NCBI GenBank assembly: GCA_933228675.1
Contig: OW121743.1
Location: forward strand, 93,559,998 to 93,623,997
Length of the DNA: 64,000 nucleotides
Source: Stomorhina lunata
Taxonomy: Eukaryota; Arthropoda; Insecta; Diptera; Rhiniidae
Direction of reading: 5' to 3'
The first letter of the stretch is position 1, and the number at the start of each line of letters is the position of its first letter. The notes beneath the pieces are model-generated. The model was given only the letters and a program-made list of their open reading frames with translations. It had not been told where the DNA came from and made no database searches. The translations under genes were made by a program, and so were the position numbers. Below, in pieces: positions 26,898 to 36,059 of the stretch.

Positions 26898-27286
26898 CCC
26901 TGCAGTAAATGCCGTCAGAGAAATAATACTGTTTTGCTATTGACAATGTCTCCAGTACTACTTGCCTATTTTTCCCCATCCAATGTTATCTACTATTGAC
27001 ATTTAACATTTAGAGTTCCTACGAAATCTACCAGTAGACATTACCACTATTTACTTGATATTGACTTTGTAGTTCTTTTGGTCCAAATGGAGACATTGGG
27101 ATCAAATCGGGGCCTATTGATATACATATATGTTGACACATTCGTTGACAATGTCACCAGATATATACTAGAATAGTAGTCTCTATATATTCACTATTTC
27201 TGTACTGAACTAAAATTGGGGACATTTGAATTGATATCACACAAAGTGTTGACATGGAGACACATGATCCCAGTTTTACTACAGGG
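26898..27286. mobile_element. MITE inserted in the 12-bp minisatellite
   Basis: A 389-bp non-satellite block is bounded by inverted ends: CCCTGCAGTAAA on the left and TTTACTACAGGG on the right (11 of 12 match). It is flanked on both sides by TA (26,896-26,897 and 27,287-27,288), and minisatellite sequence resumes immediately outside. Subterminal TGTCTCCA/TGGAGACA words are also inverted. TA duplication and short inverted repeats fit a Tc1/mariner-type non-autonomous element. There is no coding capacity. Confidence 0.75.
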
Positions 27287-28228
27287 TAGTTTCAGTATTA
27301 GGATTAGTATAAGTTTAAGTATCGGTATTCGTATCAGTATTATTTTTAGTATTAGTATATGTATTAGTATTTGTATCAGTATTAGTATCAGCATTAGTAT
27401 CAGTATTAGTATAAGTTTTCATATCAGTTTCTGTATTAGTATCAGTTTAGTATCACTATTAGTATCACTATTAGTGTCACTATGAGTATAAGTATTAGTA
27501 TTAGTATCAGTATTAGTATCAGTATTAGTATCAGTATCAGTATTAGTATCAGTATTAGTATCAGTATTAGTATCAGTATTAGTATCAGTATTAGTATCAG
27601 TATTAGTATCAGTATTAGTATCAGTATTAGTATCAGTATTAGTATCAGTATTAGTATCAGTATTAGTATCAGTATTAGTATATGTATTAGTATTTGTATC
27701 AGTATTAGTATCAGCATTAGTATCAGTATTAGTATAAGTTTTCATATCAGTTTCTGTATTAGTATCAGTATTAATATCACTATTAGTATCACTATTAGTG
27801 TCACTATGAGTATGAGTATTAGTATTAGTATCAGTATCAGTATCAGTATTAGTATCAGTATTAGTATCAGTATTAGTATCAGTATTAGTATCAGTATTAG
27901 TATCAGTATTAGTATCAGTATTAGTATCAGTATTAGTATCAGTATTAGTATCAGTATTAGTATCAGTATTAGTATCAGTATTAGTATCAGTATTAGTATC
28001 AGTATTAGTATCAGTATTAGTATCAGTATTAGTATCAGTATTAGTATCAGTATTAGTATCAGTATTAGTATCAGTATTAGTATCTTTATTAGTATCAGTA
28101 TTAGCATCACTATTCATATGAGTATTAGTATCACTATTAGTATGAGTATTAGTATCAGTATTTTTACCTGTGTAAGTATCAGAAAAAGTATAAGTGTTCG
28201 TGTTAGTATCAGTCATAGTATCAGTCAA
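27287..28228. repeat. 12-bp minisatellite, main array
   Basis: Mostly exact copies of AGTATTAGTATC, most regular at 27,520-27,680 and 27,840-28,080. A variant block with TATATGTATTAGTATTTGTA and GTCACTATGAGTAT occurs twice, 323 bp apart (27,361 and 27,684), showing a higher-order duplication. All long open frames here are low-complexity translations of the repeat. Confidence 0.97.
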
Positions 28229-28239
28229 TTTTGATAAAA

Positions 28240-29400
28240 ACTTTTATATTGAAAATTTAAGATGAAAAATTTTTTTTTTTCTATGAAAAATTTATATATC
28301 AAAAATTTTATATAAAAATTAAAATAAAAAATGTATATTAAAAGACTTTTCTGGAAAAAAATCCTACATTGAATTTTTAATAAAAACTTTCTATGAAAAA
28401 AAAAATTATCTAAATAATTGAAAATTTTTTATATTTCTAACAAAATTTTGTGCTTATTAAATTTTTTATGAAAAGTTTTTATAAAAAAATTTTATATCAA
28501 AAGTGTTTATATGAAAAAACTTTATATCGAATATTTGCTTTGAAAAATTTGATCTCGAAAGTTATTTATGAATAATTTCCATTTCAAAATATTTCACGAA
28601 AAAATTTTATATCAATTTTTTTATATAAAAAAAATTCTATATGAAATTTTGTCTATAAAAAATTTTGTCTCAAAAATTTTCTATAAAAAATTTGTATGTT
28701 CTGAATAATTACTATATAGAAATTTTTTTCTGAAAAATATATACAAATGTTTTTATATCGAAAACTTTCCAAAAAAAAACAAAATATTATAACGAAAATT
28801 TTTTATTCAAAATTTTGTATTTAAAAAAATTGTCTATGAATAATTATTTTATCCAAAATCGATATAAAAAGCTTCTATATCGAAAATTATATTTATATTT
28901 ATATTTTCTATGAAAATTTTGATTTATATATGAAATTTTCAAATTAAAAATTTTCTACTAAAAATTTCGATATCAAAAATTTTCTATGAAAAATTTTAAA
29001 ATCAAAAATTTTCTATGAAAAATGTTGATATCAAAAGCTTTCTTTAAAAATTTCAAGTATCAAAAATTTTAATGTCAAACATTTTCTACTAATATTTTTG
29101 ATATCCAAAATTTTCTATGAAAAATGTTTTTTTGAAAAATTTTTTATGAAAATTTTTTTTTTGGAAAATTTTCTATAAAAAATTTTAATATGAAAAATTT
29201 TCTATAAAATAGTTTGATATCAAAAATTTTGTACAAAAAATTTTGATTTTAAAAATTTTCAATAAAAAATGATATTATTTTTTATTAAGATTTATATCAA
29301 AAATTTTCTACAAAAAATTTATATCTATGAAAAAATTTATATCGAAAATTTTAATTTAAATAAAATATCGGAACTTGTTGGGGAAAAGTTGTCCAAATTT
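28240..29400 (+). repeat. Degenerate AT satellite, family B relative
   Basis: Irregular copies of a unit of about 29 bp with CTATGAAAAATTTTGATATC and CAAAAATTTT segments. It is highly diverged, with the best periodicity at 28,930-29,240. It ends shortly before a decayed hammerhead relic. Confidence 0.8.
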
Positions 29401-29429
29401 TTTGGTTTAAAAAAATTTTGCAACTGTTA

Positions 29430-29495
29430 TAAATTGGGATACTCCTCCTGATGATGATGTCCTAACCATCTATAGACACGTTTGTTGAAAGATGA
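29430..29495 (+). ncRNA. Decayed hammerhead ribozyme relic
   Basis: Homologous to the minus-strand hammerhead modules at 31.9 and 33.9 kb: AAATTGGGATACTCCTCCTGATGA here corresponds to AAATTGGGGATAATCCTCCTGA there, in interrupted form. CUGAUGA is kept (29,448-29,454), and a GATG/CATC stem II (29,456-29,459 with 29,467-29,470) survives. The GAAA box has become TATAG and the cleavage triplet is lost, so it should be inactive. Confidence 0.55.
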
Positions 29496-31254
29496 TTGTA
29501 CTAAACAAATATATCGGAAAGATTTCGAAAGACTTTCGAAGCATAAATCATACAATTTTGTATCAGAGCATCTGGAAGGATCTGAAGGTTTCTTTTAAAA
29601 TGTTAGTTTTTTTAGAAATTGAATTTACTTTTTTTATTCCGTGTTGACAACACAAGAAGATGCCATCTATAGGTCCCAAATAATGCTGACTTCGCCGTCA
29701 GTCATCTTCTTTACCTTATCTTTTTAGTTCTTTAACAATATTCATCTTGATTACTTAATTTACATAAATTGTTTTATAAAGACAAGTTTATTGACAAACG
29801 TTATTATCTCTTCTCTTTACCTTTTGGTTTCCTTTTAGTTATCGCAATTGTTTATTTTACTACCATCCACAAATTGTCTGTTTAACTGCATAAAAACATA
29901 AATTAACATTTTTAATATTTTTACACTGAAACTTAACAAAAATAGATTAAAACTATTTAATTTCAACAAAATATTTTTAACTATAACAGATGATACAATT
30001 TTATATTGTTATTCATTTAAATTTAACAAAAACCTAGTCAAGTAAATTAAATGCTTAAAGAGTCGTAGATTATCGAATTAAAAACAACAAAGTTATTTAT
30101 TTGCATATTTTATGTGATTTTGTTGACAAAATATTAAAAAAAATCTGGGTCTGTACACATAAATATCTTGAGTTAATTTGAATTTTAGATATATTCAATA
30201 TCTCGTATTAAGAAAAGCTTAGTCTTGTTTTGTGAAAAATAAGTCTACTATGTCTGGTGACCTGGAAAATATAGAATTAAAGTATATATAGGCAGGTAAA
30301 CATAAGAGGAGATACTAAACTTATTTGTCTTAAATAAAATTTAACAAATGGCGTTGTAAAAAAATAATTAATTTGCTAATACGATACGTAAATATTTTTC
30401 AAACGTGTATAAGAATATTACAAAGTTCCCCTATCTTAAAATTTTTACAAAACATCTTTAAAAAAACACAATTTATTTGCTTGACTTGGCCCTTAGTCCC
30501 ACTAGAGCCTAAACCATATGATACAAAATTAAGAAATTTAAATGCCTGATGTTGATGCCACATTTGCATGTCTTTAAATTTAATATGGTCACAAATACAT
30601 ACTTATTTATAACCACGTATCACATACATGTTACCTTTATCTGCGACATGCTGTAGACATGTTTTTGTCGTGTCAACGCCAGAGTAAACAAAGAAATACT
30701 TCATGGCCTGATATATTGAATTTATAAAATAATAAGTTTAAATATTTATAATAATGTGTATAAAAATATTTGCATGTTAAAATGTTATTTTATATATGAA
30801 GTTTGCGTTGTTTTTTTTAACTCAATTTTAATTTATAATACGATTAATTTAATTGCGTTGTACGAGTACATACAAACATACATACATAGAATGTTGACAG
30901 TTACAGACACGATTACACGGGAAGTTACTCTGGCGTATACTTAATAATTAACTTGAATGGTATTAGGCATATGGAGCGTATGATTGTTAGAGATGGATTG
31001 TTAGGTTAGTTGGAGGAAAAGGACATATAGAAACCAGATGGATGTTTTGAATAATTTGGAAAAATTTTATTTATTGACATTTTCAAATTTTATATATATT
31101 TAGTAAATCAACTAAAAAATGAAATGAAAATGAAAAAAAAAATAATTCTTCGGAATTAATTAAATTAATTCTTTCGAATTAATGAAATAAGGTTGTTAAA
31201 TAGCACATAAAACATGATTTTTTAATATTTAATACGAAAATATAGGAATAGTTA
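29496..31254. other. AT-rich DNA without recognisable genes
   Basis: No coding region, RNA or mobile element recognised. Interrupted TTAATTAAATTAATT-type palindromic words occur near 31,150-31,185. Confidence 0.5.
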
Positions 31255-31794
31255 TTCTAAAAATTTATACAAAATTTTCGATATAAAAATTTTTTATAAA
31301 AAATTTTCTATAAAAAAATATTTTATAGAAAATTTTCGATATAAAAATTTTTTATAGAAAATTTTCGATATAAAAATTTTTTATAGAAAATTTTCGATAT
31401 AAAAATTTTTTATAAAAAATTTTAGATATAATAAAATAAAATTACAGAAAGTTTTTGATATAAAAATTTCTAAGGGAAATTTTCGAAATTTTTTAAAGAA
31501 AACTTTCGATGGAAAGTTATAGAAAATTTTTAATATAAAAATTTTTTTAGAAAATTTTCTATACAAAAATTTTTAAAGGAAATTTTCAATATAAAAATTT
31601 TTTATAGAAAATTTTCGGTAAAAAAATTTTTATAGAAAATTTTCGGTAAAAAAAAATGTATAAATAATTTTAATATACAAATTCTTTATAGAAATTTTTC
31701 GATATTCAAATTTTTTATAGAAAATTTTCGATATTAAAATTTTCTATAGAAAATTTTTGATATGAAAATTTTTTACAGAAAATTTTTGATTTTT
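31255..31794. repeat. Family B satellite array
   Basis: 29-bp units with TATAGAAAATTTTCGATATA; the period was measured at 31,325 to 31,354. The interrupted palindrome around GAAAATTTTC is the conserved core. It abuts hammerhead module 1. Confidence 0.92.
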
Positions 31795-31827
31795 CAAAAA
31801 GAAGTGTATTTGCATTTGATCCCAAAC

Positions 31828-31855
31828 CTGTTACATTTATTTATTAATGTAACAG
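31828..31855 (-). repeat. Perfect 10-bp hairpin in module 1
   Basis: CTGTTACATT (31,828-31,837), the 8-nt loop TATTTATT, then AATGTAACAG (31,846-31,855). It is identical in module 2 and eroded near 56.87 kb. It lies about 50 nt downstream of the ribozyme in minus-strand orientation. Confidence 0.85.
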
Positions 31856-31903
31856 ATCAATTTATTGATAAAAAGCCAAAAAATGTTTGCGGAGAAACCA
31901 AAT

Positions 31904-31949
31904 TCCTCGACGCGTTTCGATGGTTGGTTAAGCCATCTCTTCAGGAGGA
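31904..31949 (-). ncRNA. Minimal type I hammerhead ribozyme, intact
   Basis: Read on the minus strand, every conserved hammerhead element is present in order. Stem I 5' strand is UCCUC (31,949-31,945); the core is CUGAAGA (31,944-31,938), where the fifth base is the variable N7. Stem II is GAUGG (31,937-31,933) paired with CCAUC (31,923-31,919) around a 9-nt loop. GAAA follows (31,918-31,915), then a 2-bp stem III with a GC loop (C-GC-G). The GUC cleavage triplet ends at 31,909. Stem I 3' strand GAGGA (31,908-31,904) pairs perfectly with UCCUC. Self-cleavage is predicted between 31,909 and 31,908. Such short stem III hammerheads are known from Penelope-like elements and retrozymes and usually act as dimers; the palindromic ACGCGU fits that. 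Activity is inferred, not shown. Confidence 0.85.
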
Positions 31950-32061
31950 TTATCCCCAATTTAGACAGATCGAAAACCTCGCATTATTACTAAATTTACA
32001 AACATAACTATTAAGAATTATGTTCATAAACCAAAAGTAAATTGCTGTAGCCGTCGGCTAA

Positions 32062-33766
32062 GTGAAGGTAGAAAATTTTTGATGTACAAATTTTTTCATG
32101 AAAATTTTTGATGTAAATATTTTTTATAGAAAATTTTCAATACAACATTTTTTATACAAAATTTTCGATATAAAAATTTTTTAAGGAAATTTTCGAAATA
32201 AAAATTTTATATAGAAATTTTTGATGGAAAATTTTCGATATAAAATTTTTAATGGAAAATTTTCGAAATTAAATTTTTTTCATATAAAATTGTCTATGTA
32301 AAAATTTTATAGAAAACTAATGATACTAAAATTTTATTGAAAATTTTTGATATTAAAATTTTATTAAAAATTTTCGATATAAAAATTTTTTTATAGAATT
32401 TTTTTTTTCTTAAGAACACTTTCTTAATAAAATTTTTTATAGAAAATTTTCGAAACAAAAGTTTTTTAAAAAAAAGTTTTGATACAAAAGTTTTTAAAGA
32501 AAATTTTCGATATAAACATTTTGTATAGAAAATTTTCGAAATAAAAAATTTTTATATAAAATTTTCGATATGAACATTTTTTATAGAAAATTTTCGATAT
32601 AAAATTTTTTATAGAAAATTTTCGACACAACATTTTTTTTATAGATATTTTCGATACAAAAATTTTTTATAGATATTTTCGATATAAACATTTTTTATAA
32701 AAAATTTTCGATATAAAATCTTTTTATAGAAAATTTTTGATGTAGAAACTTTTTATAAAAAATTTTTGATGTAAAAATTGTTTATAGAAAATTTTTGATA
32801 CACAAAATGTTTATAAAAAATGTATGTTATTAAAATTTTTATAGAAAATTTTCTATATAAAATTTTTTTTAGAAAATTTTCGATATAAAATTTTTTATAG
32901 AAAATTTTTGATATAAAAATTTGTTATATAAAATTGTCTATATAAAATTATTTATTGGAAATTTTAAATATAAAAATTTTTTTAATAGAAAATTTTCGAT
33001 ATAAAAATTGTATATAGAAAACTTTTGACATAAAATTTTTTATAGAAAATTTTCGATATAAAAGTTTTTTATAAAAAATTTTTGATATAAAAATTTTTTA
33101 AAGAAAGTTTTCGATATAAAATTTTGTATAGAAAGTTTTCGATACCAAATTTTTTTAATCAATTTTCGATACAAAATTTTCTTAAAAAAAATTAAAATTA
33201 AAAATTTTGGATACAAAAATTTTTGATACAAAATTTTTTATAGCAAATTTTCTATTAAAAATTTTCTTTATAAACTATTTTTAAAAAAAACTTTTGACAT
33301 AGCAATTCTTTGTAAAAAATTTTCGTATAAAAATTTTTTGTAAAAAATTTACGATATAAGAGTTTTTTATAGAAAATTTTCGATATTAAAATTTTTTTAG
33401 AAATTTTTCAATATAAAATTTTTCATAGAAAAATTTTTATATATAAATATTTCATAGATAATTTTCGATAAAAAATTTTTTTATAGAACATTTGCGATAT
33501 AAAAGTTTTTTATAGCAAATTATATCTAAAAATTTCTATAAAAAACATTTTTATACAAAATTTTTGACATACAAATTTTTCATAGAAAATTGTCGACATT
33601 AAAATTTGTATACAAAATTTTCAATATAGAATTTTTTTGTAGAAAATTTTCGATATAAAAATTTTCTAAAGAAAATTTTCGACATAAAAAATTTTTAGAA
33701 AAAATTTGTTATAGAAAAATTTTTAATAGAAAATATTCATTATAAAAATTTAGCATAGAAAACTTT
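32062..33766. repeat. Family B satellite array between the two hammerhead modules
   Basis: About 1.7 kb of 29-bp TATAGAAAATTTTCGATATA-type units, moderately diverged. With module 1 it makes up the 1,972-bp interval between corresponding points of the two ribozymes. Short non-satellite sequence (AATTGCTGTAGCCGTCGGCT then AAGTGAAGGTAG) lies at 32,040-32,072. Confidence 0.92.
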
Positions 33767-33799
33767 CAAAAAGAAGAGTATTTGCATTTGATCCCAAAT

Positions 33800-33827
33800 C
33801 TGTTACATTTATTTATTAATGTAACAG
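33800..33827 (-). repeat. Perfect 10-bp hairpin in module 2
   Basis: Same CTGTTACATT/AATGTAACAG hairpin and loop as in module 1, with no substitutions. Confidence 0.85.
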
Positions 33828-33875
33828 ACCAATTCACTGATAAAAAGCCAAAAAATGTTTGCTGAGAAACCAAAT

Positions 33876-33921
33876 TCCTAGACGCGTTTCGATGGTTGGT
33901 TAAGCCATCTCTTCAGGACGA
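33876..33921 (-). ncRNA. Hammerhead ribozyme, intact core but weakened stem I
   Basis: The core CUGAAGA (33,916-33,910), the 5-bp stem II, GAAA, the short stem III and the GUC ending at 33,881 are identical to the copy at 31.9 kb. The two differences inside the motif both fall in stem I: 1.1 is U instead of G (33,880), giving a C-U mismatch, and 2.3 is G instead of C (33,919), giving a G-G mismatch. Cleavage would be between 33,881 and 33,880. Activity as a monomer is doubtful. Confidence 0.75.
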
Positions 33922-34089
33922 TTATCCCCAATTTAGACAGATCGAAAAACTCGCATTATTACTAAGTTTACAAACATAACTTTTAAGAATTATGTTCATA
34001 AACCAAAAGTAAAAGCGTAGATCAACAACTGAACAAAAACAAACATTTTTCAGTTTTCATCTACCTTCACTTCCCACATTCTTGCTGCT

Positions 34090-34575
34090 TTCGTTTTTAT
34101 AGAAACTTTTCGATATAAAGTTTTTTTAAAAAAAATTTTTAATATAAACATTTTTATAGAAAATTTTTGATATAAAAATTTTTTATAGAAAATTTTCGAT
34201 ACAAAAATTTTTATTGAAAATTTTTGGTATAAAAATTTTAAAAGGAAATTTTCGATAAAAAAATTGTTGATAGAAAATTTTCTGTGTAAGAAGTTTAAAA
34301 GAAGAATTTCTTAATAACAATTTTTTTATAGAAAATTTTTCATAAACAATTTTTGATGACATAACAGTTTTTTATTGAAAATTTTCGATATAAAATTTTT
34401 TTATAGAAAATTTTTGATATCAATTTTTTTAATAGAAACTTTTCTTTTTAAAAAATTTTGATAGAAAATTTTCGATATGAAAATCTTTTGTAGAAAAATT
34501 TCGATGTAAACATTTTTTTATACGTTAATTTTTTATCCAAAATTTTCGTTACACAAATTTTTTTATAAAAAAATT
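34090..34575. repeat. Family B satellite array
   Basis: Degenerate 29-bp TATAGAAAATTTTCGATATA-type units following hammerhead module 2. Confidence 0.88.
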
Positions 34576-36059
34576 TCCACACATGTCAGAACAGTCCTTT
34601 AGTTATCAAGAAAACCTGAAATAATTCGAAATATATTTTGTAATTTTCTTACTAATACATTATTCCCATTGAGGTTTTTGTGGCTTATATCTACTTATAT
34701 ACAATTTAATCCTTTTTTAATTTTTTATTTAATAAACCAGAATTAGGTTACTTAATTATAAACTACTTTCTAGATTAATTTGCTGTGGTTTCGAAATTTA
34801 ATTACTTTTAGATTTATAAGTTTATTTTCGAGTATTATTTCATTTTCGTTTCAAATTGTTACTCAAACAAAAACTCGTGTAACATGAAATAAATACAAAA
34901 CCATATTTTTTTCTTCTAAACCTCTTTTTGGTTCAGTTTTTAGTTAAGTCTTTAAAGATGATGTTTACATATAACGAGAATGTTACGCTCGAAGAGAAAC
35001 TTAGTCTTGTAAAAAATAAATTAGTTTGTGCAGATAATTTGTAAGCTAAACCCCTTTAACCTAATCCTGACCAAATTAATACACCTTAAACCACTATAGA
35101 TAGGATATTATAACCTGTTTGTAATGATTTTATAATGTGCATAAGTATTAAACTAAAACCAACATTAAGGTATACCGATCAACTTTCTGAAACGCCCTTC
35201 CTTCTGGATGTATTTCATTATTGAGATGGTTTGTGTCTTAGCTAAAATAAATGTTAAAGTCTTATTTTAATTAATCTGAGCAAAAGTAAAGGAAGTTGTA
35301 TAAATCTTCTAACAAAAAAAAATAAAAGATTTTATTAAATGTCCCTTTAAGCTATTAACGGGCAGTACTGGGTTAATATACGCTTTTTTATCTTTTACCA
35401 CTTGTTTGTCTTAACAAATGTATCACGAATTTCCTTTTGTCTTTAACATTTCAATGACCTTAATTTGCCCCCAAATTTTTTGCCAATATTTTCTTACTTT
35501 CGTTTTGATTTAAGAGTTTATTTTTTGTTAATCATCTCCTCCTTCCATCGTGTGGTTGTTTCTGGTTGTGTAATGATGACTTTACAAAATTTCTAAAGTT
35601 GTAAAATGAACATGTTTTGCATGTAAAATGATTTAAATCTAATTTTTAAAAGCCTGTTTATGAATTTAGTATCACAAAATTTAACTTTTACACCTGACGT
35701 TAAATAATTTCAGGGATTTTCTGCATAATTAGATATTGGTCCTGTTTATGAACGTGACACTCCAACAACACGAAGGTAATTTTAAAACTTGTAAAAATGT
35801 TTTTACAAATTTAATTGAAGAATATAATAAACAAAAATTCGATTTCTTAAGGGAAAATTCATTTTTGATGTAATACTTGAAAAGCAAAAGCTTTTAAGAA
35901 TTCAAGTTTCTTTCATTTAGTATAAAACGTGCTTTAATTTGAAGGAGAAATCGTTTATCAGGTTAAAATTCAATAAAAGACCTTGACATAAATGAATATT
36001 TTTGGTATTTAATTTGATTAAGGATAAGGATATAAATTTAAGATTTTGTCATATTTTTT
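34576..36059. other. AT-rich DNA without recognisable genes
   Basis: No coding region, RNA or mobile element recognised. Confidence 0.5.

Larger units (their letters stand above)
31795..32041 (-). mobile_element. Hammerhead-bearing module 1 (247 bp)
   Basis: A non-satellite block bracketed by family B satellite and repeated 1,972 bp away at 33,767-34,013 with about 11 differences by eye. In minus-strand order it contains an AT-rich leader, a hammerhead ribozyme (31,949-31,904), a spacer, and a perfect hairpin with 10-bp arms (31,855-31,828), then passes directly into satellite. The plus-strand open frame across it has no recognisable domain. I infer a retrozyme-like or Penelope-derived terminal module. 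No reverse transcriptase or endonuclease frame is visible nearby. Confidence 0.7.
33767..34013 (-). mobile_element. Hammerhead-bearing module 2 (247 bp)
   Basis: Second copy of module 1, exactly 1,972 bp away and without net indels over 247 bp. Gene order, hairpin and ribozyme are the same. Downstream on the plus strand (34,014-34,095) it continues into unique sequence containing CTACCTTCACTT. The same word lies next to module 1 in the opposite orientation, so the modules have different flanks on that side. Confidence 0.7.

Noticed and set aside
27419..28234. Long open frames on both strands (Asn-Thr-Asp and Ser-Ile type dipeptide repeats)
   Set aside because: They are forced by a 12-bp repeat without stop codons, are open on both strands and in several frames, and have no start context or unique sequence.
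31762..32007. 81-residue plus-strand open frame across hammerhead module 1
   Set aside because: The same frame is interrupted in module 2 (a stop at the TGA in GCTGAGAAACC), and the conserved feature is the minus-strand ribozyme.
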